Assembly (NCBI RefSeq): GCF_018638295.1
Contig: NZ_JABTTS010000039.1
Location: 24,170-73,531, forward strand
DNA length: 49,362 bases
Direction: 5' to 3'
Source: Streptomyces sp. CHD11
Lineage (GTDB): Bacteria; Actinomycetota; Actinomycetes; Streptomycetales; Streptomycetaceae
Shown: positions 14,977-23,908 of the stretch, one piece after another
How positions within the stretch are numbered: the stretch's first letter is position 1
How the letters are laid out: every line of letters starts with the position of its first letter
The notes under the pieces: generated by a model
Told to the model about the DNA's origin: nothing
The model's database searches: none
What the model saw: only the letters and a program-made list of their open reading frames with translations
Translations under genes and position numbers: made by a program

Positions 14977-15876
14977 CTACCCGCGTTCCGCCAGGATCTC
15001 CGCGATCACATGGCGTGAATTCGCCGCGAGCGCCGGATTGGTGTCCCAGTAGTACGGCAGCTGGATCAGCGAGATCGACAGGGCCCAGCCCCGCCCCCGC
15101 GCCCACTCCGCCTCGTCGGCGCCCACCGCCTCCCGGAAGACGTCCCGCACCCCGGCGGGCAGCAGATTCCAGGCGACGATCAGGTCCACCGCCGGATCGC
15201 CCACGCCGGCGCAGTCGAAGTCGATCACCGCGGCGAGCCGGCCGCCGGCGGTCAGCACGTTCCCCGGCGACAGATCACCGTGCGCCCAGAGCGGCGTCCC
15301 GGCGTAGTCGGGGACATCCAGTGCCTCCTCCCACAGCCGGGTCACCGTCTTCGTGTCGGTCCGCCCCGCCAGCCGCGCGATGGCCTCGCGCGTCGGAGCG
15401 TCCCGGGTGGACAGGGGGACACCGCGGGGGCACGCCGGAGCGTCCGCCGTGACGACCGCGCGCAGGGCGGTGATGTGGGAGGCGAGGTCGGCCGCGAGCG
15501 AACCGGGGTCCTCCAGCGCCCCCACGACCGGGTTGGAGCCGTCCAGCCAGCGGTACACCGACCACGGCCACGGGAACCCGTGCCCGGCCTCACCCCGGCC
15601 CAGGGGCTCCGGCGACGCGAACGGCAGCCGAGGTGCCAGCCGGGGCAGCCAGCGCTGTTCGTGCGCCACGCTGCCGACGGCGCCGGGATGCCGGGGCAGC
15701 CGCACCACCAGCTCCGCACCGAGCCGGAACATGGCGTTCTCCGTCCCCGAGGACGACAGCCGCTCCACCGGCAGCCCGGCCCACCGCGGGAACCCGTCCG
15801 CGATCAGCCGCCGCACCAGCGGGACGTCGATGTCCACCTCGTCCGGACGCATCCTCGGCGTACCCATGCCGCTCAT
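14977..15876 (-). CDS. Aminoglycoside phosphotransferase (APH) family protein
   Basis: It is about 299 aa with a kinase-like fold of the APH/choline-kinase class. The catalytic loop is HGDLSPGNVL and the metal-binding site is VIDFDCAGVGDPAVD. Members phosphorylate aminoglycosides, macrolides, homoserine or other small molecules; nothing here fixes the substrate or implies resistance. The start is uncertain: ATG at 15876 (chosen), 15867 and 15852 are all in frame with only weak ribosome sites. It stands alone. Confidence 0.82.
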   Translation of the reverse strand: MSGMGTPRMRPDEVDIDVPLVRRLIADGFPRWAGLPVERLSSSGTENAMFRLGAELVVRLPRHPGAVGSVAHEQRWLPRLAPRLPFASPEPLGRGEAGHGFPWPWSVYRWLDGSNPVVGALEDPGSLAADLASHITALRAVVTADAPACPRGVPLSTRDAPTREAIARLAGRTDTKTVTRLWEEALDVPDYAGTPLWAHGDLSPGNVLTAGGRLAAVIDFDCAGVGDPAVDLIVAWNLLPAGVRDVFREAVGADEAEWARGRGWALSISLIQLPYYWDTNPALAANSRHVIAEILAERG

Positions 15877-16348
15877 CCCAGCAGCGACCGCATCCGGTGT
15901 CGAACGCTTTTCGCACTGCCCGCGGAACGGTCGCCGCACGCACCGGACGGCCCCGGCCGGGCCGGCGTCCGGCGTGCGGGCCGCGACAACGGTGACCGGC
16001 GCGAGAAGCCGGACCGAACGACCTGTCCGCACAAGCCGCGGCCAAGCCCACGGCATCCGAAGGTGCCCCGTGCCGGGCCGACGCGGCGGCCCACGGCGTC
16101 GAGGGAGCCAGGAGCACCTGCGGCGCCGTCCTCGCGGGGCCTTGGGCGGGTCGTCGCCGGAGCCCGGCGACCGCACCCCGGGCCCACGCCGACGGCAGGG
16201 TGGTGGCGGCCGTCCTACCGCCCGTACCGGGCCAGGAGGGCGGCGCGCGGTGGTGTGCGTGTGCCGCGGCCCAGGACGCACGCGGAGGCGGCCGGACGGT
16301 CCCGGGACCACGGCGGAGAGCTGCCGGAGGGCGTGGCATGATCGGCGT
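15877..16348. other. 472-base divergent intergenic region, no gene seen
   Basis: The stretch between the phosphotransferase and RNase HI genes is open in several frames because of its GC content. None of those frames has a start with a ribosome site or a recognisable protein. Confidence 0.6.
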
Positions 16349-17047
16349 ATGCGTGAACGAGTGGTGGCCGCGTGCGACGGGGCTTCGAAGGGAAACCCCG
16401 GGCCCGCCGGCTGGGCCTGGGTGGTCGCCGACGCGTCCGGGACGCCGGTCCGCTGGGAGGCGGGGCCCCTGGGCACGGCCACCAACAACATCGCCGAACT
16501 CACCGCTCTGGAGCGGCTGCTGGCGGCGACGGACCCGGCCGTGCCGCTCGAGGTGCGGATGGACTCGCAGTACGCGATGAAGGCCGTCACCACGTGGCTG
16601 CCCGGCTGGAAGCGCAACGGCTGGCGCACGGCGGCCGGCAAACCGGTCGCCAACCAGGAACTCGTCGTGCGTATCGACGGCCTGCTGAGCGACCGCTCGG
16701 TGGAGTTCCGTTACGTGCCCGCCCACCAGGTCGACGGCGACCGCCTCAATGACTTCGCCGACCGCGCGGCGAGCCAGGCGGCCGTCGTGCAGGACGGGGC
16801 CGGCAGCGCGCTGGGCTCGCCCGAACCGCCGGCCGCCCCGGACCGCCCGGCGGGCGGCGCGGCGAAGCGCGGGTCCGGCGGGAAGAAGACGCCCCGGCAG
16901 CGCGGCGGCGGCTCTCCGGGCCGCACCATCAAGGCGAAGTTCGCGGGCCGCTGCCCGTGCGGACGGTCCTACGCGGCCGGCGAGGCCATCGCCAAGAACG
17001 ACAAGGGCTGGGGCCACCCCGAGTGCCGGACGGCCCAGAGCGTCTGA
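16349..17047 (+). CDS. Ribonuclease HI with C-terminal zinc-finger-like tail
   Basis: It is 232 aa. The first 145 residues are RNase HI, which cuts RNA in RNA-DNA hybrids: D10 (CDGASKGNPGPAG), E50 (NNIAEL), D72 (MDSQYA) and D138 (DFADRA) are the four acidic residues. Residues 150-195 are a low-complexity Pro/Gly/Lys linker. The tail has C202-x-C204 and H223-x2-C226, a possible zinc knuckle for nucleic acid binding. The ATG at 16349 has GGAGGG about 18 bases upstream, rather far. The tail is not part of classical RnhA. Confidence 0.88.
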   Translation: MRERVVAACDGASKGNPGPAGWAWVVADASGTPVRWEAGPLGTATNNIAELTALERLLAATDPAVPLEVRMDSQYAMKAVTTWLPGWKRNGWRTAAGKPVANQELVVRIDGLLSDRSVEFRYVPAHQVDGDRLNDFADRAASQAAVVQDGAGSALGSPEPPAAPDRPAGGAAKRGSGGKKTPRQRGGGSPGRTIKAKFAGRCPCGRSYAAGEAIAKNDKGWGHPECRTAQSV

Positions 17048-17110
17048 GCGGCGCCCGCCCACGGGGGAGCCGCCCGGCGTCCCGGTGACACGGATGACAG
17101 ACTGACCCCC

Positions 17111-18094
17111 ATGGACGAGCGCACATTCGACAGGTCGGGTCAGCACGCATCGGTGATCGGTCTCGGCACCTGGCAACTGGGGGCCGACTGGGGTGACGTC
17201 GACGACAAGCAGGCCCTCACGGTCCTGGAGACCGCCGCGGAATCGGGCGTCACCTTCTTCGACACCGCCGATGTCTACGGTGACGGACGCAGCGAGCAGA
17301 CCATCGCGTCGTTCCTGAGCGGACGGCCCGATCTGCACGTCATGGTCGCCACCAAGATGGGCCGCCGGGCCGAGCAGCTCCCGCAGAACTACGTACTGGA
17401 CAACTTCCGCGCGTGGAACGACCGATCGCGGCGCAACCTCGGGGTGGACCGGATCGACCTGGTGCAGCTGCACTGCCCGCCGACCCCCGTCTACTCCACC
17501 GACGAGGTCTTCGACGCCCTCGACACCCTGGTGGCGGAGGAGCGCGTCGCCGCCTACGGCGTCAGCGTGGAGACCTGCGCGGAGGCGCTGACCGCCATCG
17601 CCCGCCCGAACGTGGCGAGCGTGCAGATCATCCTCAACCCGTTCCGCATGAAGCCCCTGCGCGAGGTGCTCCCGGCCGCCCGCGAGGCGGGCGTCGGCAT
17701 CATCGCCCGGGTCCCGCTCGCCTCCGGACTGCTCTCCGGCAAGTACACCCGGGACACCGTCTTCGCCGAGAACGACCACCGCAGCTTCAACCGGCACGGC
17801 GAGGCCTTCGATCAGGGCGAGACCTTCTCCGGGGTCGACTACACCACCGGTGTCGAAGCGGCCGCCGAGTTCGCCGCGCTCGCCCCCGAGGGATACACCC
17901 CGGCCCAGCTGGCGCTGCGCTGGATCGTCCAGCAGCCCGGCGTCACCACCGTCATCCCCGGCGCCCGCTCGCCCGAGCAGGCCCGCGCCAACGCGGCCGC
18001 CGCCCGGCTGCCGGAACTCTCCGAAGCGACCCTCTCGGCGATCGGGGACCTCTACGACCGCCGTGTCAGGGACCAGGTGGAGGCCCGCTGGTAG
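17111..18094 (+). CDS. Aldo/keto reductase
   Basis: It is 327 aa. The catalytic tetrad is seen as Asp and Tyr in FFDTADVYGDG, Lys in VATKMGRR and His in LVQLHCPP. The NADPH-binding end IVQQPGVTTVIPGARSPEQ is intact. The substrate is unknown. It is not a close copy of the reductase at 6305. It converges with a small hypothetical gene 9 bases away. Confidence 0.9.
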   Translation: MDERTFDRSGQHASVIGLGTWQLGADWGDVDDKQALTVLETAAESGVTFFDTADVYGDGRSEQTIASFLSGRPDLHVMVATKMGRRAEQLPQNYVLDNFRAWNDRSRRNLGVDRIDLVQLHCPPTPVYSTDEVFDALDTLVAEERVAAYGVSVETCAEALTAIARPNVASVQIILNPFRMKPLREVLPAAREAGVGIIARVPLASGLLSGKYTRDTVFAENDHRSFNRHGEAFDQGETFSGVDYTTGVEAAAEFAALAPEGYTPAQLALRWIVQQPGVTTVIPGARSPEQARANAAAARLPELSEATLSAIGDLYDRRVRDQVEARW

Positions 18095-18103
18095 CGGCGG
18101 GCG

Positions 18104-18445
18104 TCACGGCTCCAGGCGCAGTTGCCTCTCCTGCTCCTGGTCGCCTGCGGCGGTGCCCTCGTCGCGCGTGGTGAACGACCGCGCGAGGGCGTCGCCCGCC
18201 CGTCGCACCGCCTGCGGAGTGCCCTGCACGGTGACGTCCACCGGCGCCGACAGCAGCCCCGCGTCCCGGTGCCCGGCCGGCGGGCCCTCCCCCTCCCCGG
18301 TGAAGGTCGCCACGCGGACCGTCGCACGCTCCCCGGAGGGCTGTTCCCGCGGCGCACCGAAGGTGGCCTCCAGGGCCCGGACGACCGCTCGGGCATCGTC
18401 GGCGTCCCCGCCGCTGAGCGTCACGGTGAGCTGGGTGTCCGGCAT
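18104..18445 (-). CDS. Hypothetical protein, 113 aa
   Basis: I do not recognise the family. The ATG at 18445 has AGGAGG 11 bases upstream. The pattern TQLTVTLSGGDADDARAVVRALEA near the start and VDVTVQGTPQAVRRAGDALARS near residue 75 suggests a small alternating beta/alpha fold. The tail is rich in Gln and Glu. There is no signal peptide or cysteine. Confidence 0.6.
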   Translation of the reverse strand: MPDTQLTVTLSGGDADDARAVVRALEATFGAPREQPSGERATVRVATFTGEGEGPPAGHRDAGLLSAPVDVTVQGTPQAVRRAGDALARSFTTRDEGTAAGDQEQERQLRLEP

Positions 18446-18643
18446 ACGTCCCACGACCTCCTGGCCTCGCTGACATCGAGCTGCCCGGGTAACCGCGCCC
18501 CGCGGGCCCAAACCGGAGACCGGCGGGGGAGGGCCGGCGTTTTCGGGGAAGCAGGTAGGAGTCCGACGCCACAGTCGCGCGCCGCGGGCCTGTGCCCGTC
18601 GGACTTCTGGGGACTTGCCGATGCCGCACGACAGGGAGGCGCT

Positions 18644-19141
18644 GTGCCGGACACGGAGCGGGGTGGGAGCGTGCGCCGGGGGCGCGACGAGACCGAGGAC
18701 GAGAGAGCGGACCGGATGTGGACGGAACTCATCCAGGAAGTCCGCGTCGCCCAGATGGGCGTGCAGATCCTGTTCGGGTTCCTGCTGACCGTCGTGTTCA
18801 CCCCGAAGTACGCCGAACTGTCCGACACCGATCAGACGATCTACATTGTGACGGTGGTCCTGGGCGCCTGCGCCACCGGTGCGCTCATCGGCCCGGTGTC
18901 ACTGCACCGGCTCGTCTCCGGACGGCGCATCAAGGCGCACGCGGTGCGCTGGGCGTCCCGCCTCACCCTGCTGGGCCTGCTGCTCCTGCTCGCGACCACC
19001 AGCTGCTCCCTGCTGCTCATCCTGCGCGTGGCCACCCATGACGACTTCGTCCCGTACCTGGTGACCGGAGTGGTGTGCTGGTACCTGCTGTGCTGGTTCG
19101 GCCTGCCGCTGTGGGCCCGGCACCGCCACACGGCGCGCTGA
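18644..19141 (+). CDS. DUF6328-like four-helix membrane protein
   Basis: It is 165 aa. The GTG at 18644 has GGGAGG 4 bases upstream. After a charged leader (DETEDERADRMWTELIQE) there are four hydrophobic segments, beginning with VQILFGFLLTVVF, then IVTVVLGACATGALIG, LTLLGLLLLLATTSCSLLLI, and VPYLVTGVVCWYLLCWFGLPL. This matches what is annotated as DUF6328 in actinomycetes. The function is unknown. Confidence 0.75.
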   Translation: MPDTERGGSVRRGRDETEDERADRMWTELIQEVRVAQMGVQILFGFLLTVVFTPKYAELSDTDQTIYIVTVVLGACATGALIGPVSLHRLVSGRRIKAHAVRWASRLTLLGLLLLLATTSCSLLLILRVATHDDFVPYLVTGVVCWYLLCWFGLPLWARHRHTAR

Positions 19142-19186
19142 CGGGGAGTGGGCGCGCCCGGCGGCCGGGTTCGCGCTCCCGGCGGC

Positions 19187-19612
19187 TCAGCTCCCGGCCA
19201 GGACGTCCGCGAGGAAGTCGTCCACGCGTACCTCCTCACACCCCGGCGCCACCATCCCGCGGGTCTCCCGCAGGAACTCCCCGACGCTCTCGGCCCAGGC
19301 GAACACCACCGCGTGATGCCGGCCGCCGTCGGCGCGCGCCTCACCGAGGAACTCCATCCGCAGTTCCTGACCCACTCCCCGGGACTCCGGGGACAGCCGG
19401 ACGTCCCCGATGCCGACCGGGCGGTCGAGACCGTCGGTGACCATCTCGCGGTCCAGTTGCCAGCGGGCCAGGACCCGGCCGTCATGACTGAAGACGAGAG
19501 TGACGGCGAACGGGTCACAGGGGTCGTAACTCAGGTGAGCGAGCACCGGAAAGCGGTCCGCGACGCCCGCCTGGAGCTCCACCACCAGGGTCTTGTGCAC
19601 GAACGAGTTCAC
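19187..19612 (-). CDS. SsgA-like sporulation and cell-division protein (SALP)
   Basis: It is 141 aa. The family is found in sporulating actinomycetes and controls septum placement and spore-wall processes; SsgA and SsgB help position FtsZ. The hallmarks are seen in LSYDPCDPFAVTLVF, WQLDREMVTDGL, GIGDVRLSPE and SVGEFLRETRGMVAPG. I cannot say which paralogue it is. The start is GTG at 19612 with AAAGG 7 bases upstream; a TTCACGTGAA palindrome covers the start codon. Confidence 0.88.
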   Translation of the reverse strand: MNSFVHKTLVVELQAGVADRFPVLAHLSYDPCDPFAVTLVFSHDGRVLARWQLDREMVTDGLDRPVGIGDVRLSPESRGVGQELRMEFLGEARADGGRHHAVVFAWAESVGEFLRETRGMVAPGCEEVRVDDFLADVLAGS

Positions 19613-19762
19613 GTGAAGGCCTTTCGGGCAGTACCGGCGTAGAGCCCTCTAGTACCCCGCATCCGCGCGTGATGCTCGACTGGACGGGTGAATCCGGGCC
19701 CGGTACGGGTGCACTCGCGACGCGTCCCGTCCGCACCCGTGCCGAGCACCGGGCCGCCGGTG

Positions 19763-20734
19763 TCAGCCGAAGGCGTCCCGCAGGGCCGGCAGCAGGGTCT
19801 TCTCCGACCAGTCCAGGAAGGGCGGTTGCGACTCGCCGCCGATCTGCACCAGGGCGACCTCGGTGAAACCGGCCTCGGCGTAGGGGCGGACGGCCTCGAC
19901 GAACGCCTCCGGGTCACTGCCGCAGGGGATGGACGCGGCGACGTCGTCCGGACGGACGAACTGGGTCGCCAGGGTGAAGGAACCGGGGTGCGGCAGCTCG
20001 GAGTTGACCTTCCAGCCGTTGCCGAACCAGCGGAACTGGTCATGGGCGCGCGCGACGGCCGCCTCCCGGTCGGGGTCGTAGCACACCGGCAGCTGTCCCA
20101 CCCGCGGCTTGCCCCGGCCACCACTGCGGTCGAAGGCGTCGAGCAGCTCCGCCTTCGGCTCGGTGGCGATCACCAGATCGGCGAGCCGGCCCGCGAGGTC
20201 GCAGGACCGCGCCCCGGACACCGCGACACCGATCGGCGGCGGCCGGTCCGGCAGGTCCCACAACTTGGCCGACTCCACGTCGAAGTGGGTTCCCCGGTGG
20301 TTCACGTGGCCGCCCTCGAACAGACCGCGGATGATCTCCACCGCCTCCTCGAGCATCTCGTGCCGCACGTCCACCGACGGCCAGCCGCCGCCCACCACAT
20401 GCTCGTTCAGGTTCTCCCCGGAGCCGAGCCCGAGCCGGAACCGGCCCTCGGACAGCAGTTGCACCGTCGCCGCCTTCTGCGCCACCACCGCCGGGTGGTA
20501 GCGGAACGTCGGACACGTCACGTACGTCATCAGCGGAATGCGCGAGGTGGCCTGCGCGGCGGCGCCCAGCACGCTCCAGGCGTACGGCGAGTGCCCCTGC
20601 GACTCCAGCCAGGGGAAGTAGTGGTCCGAGGTCACCGAGAAGTCGAAGCCCGCCTCCTCGGCCCGCACCACATGTCCGACCAGCTCACGCGGCCCGGCCT
20701 GCTCCGTCATCATCGTGTATCCGATGCGCACCAT
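19763..20734 (-). CDS. LLM-class F420-dependent oxidoreductase (G6PDH-like family)
   Basis: It is 323 aa, a luciferase-like TIM-barrel enzyme. IGYTMMTEQAGP, TSDHYFPWLESQGHSPY and TYVTCPTFRYHPA match the F420 glucose-6-phosphate-dehydrogenase-like family, which uses the deazaflavin F420 in actinobacteria. The exact substrate is not clear. The ATG at 20734 encodes the conserved start MVRIGYT. It is divergent from a serine hydrolase gene with 73 bases between. Confidence 0.85.
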   Translation of the reverse strand: MVRIGYTMMTEQAGPRELVGHVVRAEEAGFDFSVTSDHYFPWLESQGHSPYAWSVLGAAAQATSRIPLMTYVTCPTFRYHPAVVAQKAATVQLLSEGRFRLGLGSGENLNEHVVGGGWPSVDVRHEMLEEAVEIIRGLFEGGHVNHRGTHFDVESAKLWDLPDRPPPIGVAVSGARSCDLAGRLADLVIATEPKAELLDAFDRSGGRGKPRVGQLPVCYDPDREAAVARAHDQFRWFGNGWKVNSELPHPGSFTLATQFVRPDDVAASIPCGSDPEAFVEAVRPYAEAGFTEVALVQIGGESQPPFLDWSEKTLLPALRDAFG

Positions 20735-20807
20735 GACGCCCGGGTCCCCCGGACGCGGGCGGTGAAAACGGTGGATCACCCGTCGGCCCCGCGGGCAGGA
20801 TGGCCCC

Positions 20808-22286
20808 ATGAGCGCTCGCCCCCTTCCCCCCTCGGATCCGGCCGCCCAGGGCGTCGACGCGTCCGGTGTCCACGCCTTCCTCGACGCACTCGAGGCCGCC
20901 CCCGGCATCGAGCCGCACAGCCTGATGATCCTGCGCCACGGCCATCTCGTGGCTTCCGGCTGGTGGGCGCCCTACACCGCGCCGCGCCTCCATCTGCTGT
21001 ACTCGCTCAGCAAGAGCTTCACGGCGACCGCCGCCGCCCTCGCCGAGGGCGAGGGGCTGCTCGACTTCGACGCCCCGGTGCTGTCGTACTTCCCGGAGTT
21101 CGAGGCCGACGTCACCGACCCGCGCAGCCGGGCGATGCTGGTCCGGCATGTGGCGTCCATGGCCAGCGGACACGAGCGCGAGATGATCGACGCGGCGTAC
21201 GCCGCCGACCGCGCCGAACCCGTGCGCGGCTTCCTGCTCCAGCCGCCCGAGCGTGAGCCCGGCACCGTCTTCGCCTACAACCAGCCGTGCACCTACACGC
21301 TCGGCGCGATCGTGCAGCGGGTCACCGGCCAGTCGCTCACCGACTACCTGAGGCCCCGGCTGTTCGACCCGCTGGGCATCGGCGAGACGGTGTGGCAGCG
21401 GGACCGTACCGGCCGTGAGATCGGCTTCAGCGGACTGTACGCCGCGACCGACGCCGTCGCACGGCTCGGCCTGCTGTACCTGGACGACGGGGTCCGGCAG
21501 GGCGAACGGCTGCTGCCCGAGGGATGGGCCGCCCGCGCCTCACGCCCGCACGTATCGACCCGCGGCGCCATGGGGGAGGGGGACCGGCAGGACTGGGACC
21601 GCGGCTACGGACACCAGTTCTGGATCTCCCGGCACGGCTTCCGCGGCGACGGCGCGTACGGGCAGTTCTGCCTGGTACTGCCCGATCAGGACGCCGTGAT
21701 CGCCGTGACGACGGCCACCGAGCGGATGCAGGAGTACCTGGACCTGGTCTGGCGGCACCTGCTGCCCGCCTTCCGGCCCGCGCCGCTGAGCGGCCGCCGC
21801 CGTGCGGACGCGGTGCTGCGCGAGCGCCTCGACCGGCTCGCGCTGCCCCCGGCCGCGGGTAGTCCGGTACCGCCCCAGGGCGCCGGGGACTGGCCGGGAG
21901 CCGCCTTCGTCCCGCGGGGCGGCATCTGCGCCGACCAGCCGAAACTGACCGCGGCCGAGGTCGTGGCGGACGCCGGCGGCTGGACGCTGCGCCTCACGGA
22001 GGACGGCGAGCCGTTCGACGCGCGGTTCGCGGGTCCGGGCTGGAGTGTCGCAGAGGAGCCCGTCCCGGCCGCCGCGAGCGGCGGGTGGTCCGACGACGGC
22101 ACCCTCACCGTGGACGTGGTGTTCCTCCACACGCCGCACCGGCTGACGGTCACCTGCTCCCTGGCGGAGCGGACCTTCACCGCCCGCTGGCTCACCCGTC
22201 CGCTGCACGCGTGGCCGCTGAGCGGGCTGCGCGCCCCGCGCGGCTCAGCCGGTGCCCGGCCGGAACGTCCGGAGGAAGGTGCGTAG
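20808..22286 (+). CDS. Serine hydrolase, beta-lactamase / class C family
   Basis: It is 492 aa. The first 330 residues are a penicillin-binding-protein-like hydrolase with the S66-x-x-K69 motif (SLSK) and an AYNQP motif in the place of Y-x-N. A C-terminal domain of about 150 residues, WTLRLTEDGEPF onward, is beta-rich. There is no signal peptide, so it is probably cytoplasmic and an esterase or peptidase rather than a beta-lactamase. Its 3' end overlaps the opposing pseudokinase gene by 42 bases. Confidence 0.85.
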   Translation: MSARPLPPSDPAAQGVDASGVHAFLDALEAAPGIEPHSLMILRHGHLVASGWWAPYTAPRLHLLYSLSKSFTATAAALAEGEGLLDFDAPVLSYFPEFEADVTDPRSRAMLVRHVASMASGHEREMIDAAYAADRAEPVRGFLLQPPEREPGTVFAYNQPCTYTLGAIVQRVTGQSLTDYLRPRLFDPLGIGETVWQRDRTGREIGFSGLYAATDAVARLGLLYLDDGVRQGERLLPEGWAARASRPHVSTRGAMGEGDRQDWDRGYGHQFWISRHGFRGDGAYGQFCLVLPDQDAVIAVTTATERMQEYLDLVWRHLLPAFRPAPLSGRRRADAVLRERLDRLALPPAAGSPVPPQGAGDWPGAAFVPRGGICADQPKLTAAEVVADAGGWTLRLTEDGEPFDARFAGPGWSVAEEPVPAAASGGWSDDGTLTVDVVFLHTPHRLTVTCSLAERTFTARWLTRPLHAWPLSGLRAPRGSAGARPERPEEGA

Positions 22287-23828
22287 CGCCTCCCGGCCCG
22301 CGGGTTCGTCCCAGTCGGCGGCCGGGGTCGTCCAGCGCAGGGAGAAGCCCCGGCCGCCGCCCAGCAGGAAGCCCCGGCCGAAGGTACGCACCCGGGCGCC
22401 GTCGTCCTCGGCGTACCACTCCATGTCGGCGGCCTCGCGCCCCTGGTAGGTCCGCGCCCGGATGCCGCCGATCCGCCGGTAGCCGCCGGACCGCACCAGT
22501 CGCGGCTCCACGTCGTCCCGCCACACGGCCACCGCGTCGGACCCCACCCGCTCGCTGTAGGTCACGGCGAGCGTGCGCGGATCCCCCTGGGCGCCGAAGG
22601 TGACGCGATAGGCCAGGCCGGGGGTGCCCGAGGTGTCCAGCCGCTTCCAGCCCGCGGGCAGCGCGACGGTGAACCCCTCCGGGGCCCGGTACGTCCGGAA
22701 TCCGGGCGGGAGGCCTCCCGTGCCCGACGGGGAAGGGGTGGGAGCGGCGGCCGGCGGGGCGGTGTCCCGCCCGCCGGGGCTCGCGCCGCCGCTCGCGTCG
22801 CCGGGCGTGCCGGGACCGGCCGGCGCGGACACCGAGACCGGTGGCGCGTCGGCGGCGGTTCCGTCCCCGGTGCCGGGCAGCTCCTGGGTCGCGGCGAGCA
22901 CGGTGACCGCGACGGTGACGACAGCCAGAGCGGTACCGAGCACCAGCGTTCTCCCGCCCCACGCGCGGCCGGCTCCGCGCGGCCGGGCGTTCGCCGGCTC
23001 GGCTGCGGCGGCGCCGGGGCCCTCGGACAGCGCACGGGTGAGCATCTCCCGGACCACCTGCCGGTTCAGCCGCTCCCGGGCGTCCTTGCGCAGCAGCCCC
23101 TGGACGACCAGGGTGAGCGGACCGGACCGTAGCGGAGCGCGCAGCGGCAGCCGGTCCACCCCTCTCAGCGTGGCCTCCGGGCGTCCGCGGTCCCGGAACG
23201 GCGGGCGGCCCTCGAGCATGGTGTAGACGATCGCGCCCAGCGCCCACAGATCCGCGGCCGGGCCGATCCGCTGGTCGCGGGCCTGCTCAGGAGAGGCGTA
23301 CGACGGTGCCGTGAGCCGGGGCGCCGACGTCGTGCCGGCCAGGCCGTACCCGGTGACGACGACCGGGCCCTCCTCCCGCAGGAACACCTGGCCGGGGCTG
23401 AGCTCCCCGTGCGTGACCGCCTCGGCGTGCGCCGCGTCCAGGACGTCGAGCACCTCCAGCGCGATCCTCGCGGCCCGTGCGGGGGTGAACGTGCCCTGCT
23501 GGGCGAGAACCTCGTCGAGGGGCGTGCCGTCGATCCAGGCGGTGACGGTCCACAGGGAGCCGTTCTCGTCGACGGCGTCGACGACCGTGGCGGTCCGGCC
23601 CGGGCACAGCCGGCTCACGCTCTCGGTGGCCCGCAGCACACGGGAGGGAGCGCGCCGGGCCGCCTCGCCGGCGTCCCGGGGCAGTTCGGTCAGGGTGACC
23701 AGGCACGGGCGTCCCGCCTGCAGATCGTCGGCGTACCAGCTGACGCGATTGGTCTCCCGGTGCGTGACCTCGACCAGCCGGTACCGGCCGGCGACCGGCC
23801 GGTCCCCGGAGACGTGCGCCCTGCCCAT
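22245..23828 (-). CDS. Membrane-anchored protein-kinase-like protein, probable pseudokinase
   Basis: It is 527 aa. Residues about 15-265 are a Hanks-type kinase fold, but the active site is gone: TLTEL stands where the VAIK lysine should be, HGE (140-142) replaces HRD, SPGQ replaces KPxN, and GYG (160-162) replaces DFG. The APE-like SPE (179-181) and the DLWALG motif remain. A Pro/Ala/Arg segment leads to one membrane helix (about 294-314), then a Ser/Thr/Pro/Gly-rich linker and an outer domain of about 150 residues. ATG 23828 has GAGGG 7 bases away; ATG 23834 is in frame. Probably a sensor or scaffold. Confidence 0.85.
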   Translation of the reverse strand: MGRAHVSGDRPVAGRYRLVEVTHRETNRVSWYADDLQAGRPCLVTLTELPRDAGEAARRAPSRVLRATESVSRLCPGRTATVVDAVDENGSLWTVTAWIDGTPLDEVLAQQGTFTPARAARIALEVLDVLDAAHAEAVTHGELSPGQVFLREEGPVVVTGYGLAGTTSAPRLTAPSYASPEQARDQRIGPAADLWALGAIVYTMLEGRPPFRDRGRPEATLRGVDRLPLRAPLRSGPLTLVVQGLLRKDARERLNRQVVREMLTRALSEGPGAAAAEPANARPRGAGRAWGGRTLVLGTALAVVTVAVTVLAATQELPGTGDGTAADAPPVSVSAPAGPGTPGDASGGASPGGRDTAPPAAAPTPSPSGTGGLPPGFRTYRAPEGFTVALPAGWKRLDTSGTPGLAYRVTFGAQGDPRTLAVTYSERVGSDAVAVWRDDVEPRLVRSGGYRRIGGIRARTYQGREAADMEWYAEDDGARVRTFGRGFLLGGGRGFSLRWTTPAADWDEPAGREALRTFLRTFRPGTG

Positions 23829-23908
23829 GGCCATTCCCTCGTCGAACCGCTGGATCCCGCTGTCCCCAGTGGTACGGGGGAGCGGGCCGGGTCCGTTCAA
23901 AGAAAGGC

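Noticed and set aside
16349..18094. Operon of RNase HI and the second aldo/keto reductase
   Set aside because: They are 63 bases apart on the same strand, but there is no functional link or overlap, so I did not claim an operon.
18487..18492. GGGTAA as a SigB-type -10 for the DUF6328-like gene
   Set aside because: No matching -35 at 13-16 bases and it is about 150 bases from the start codon.
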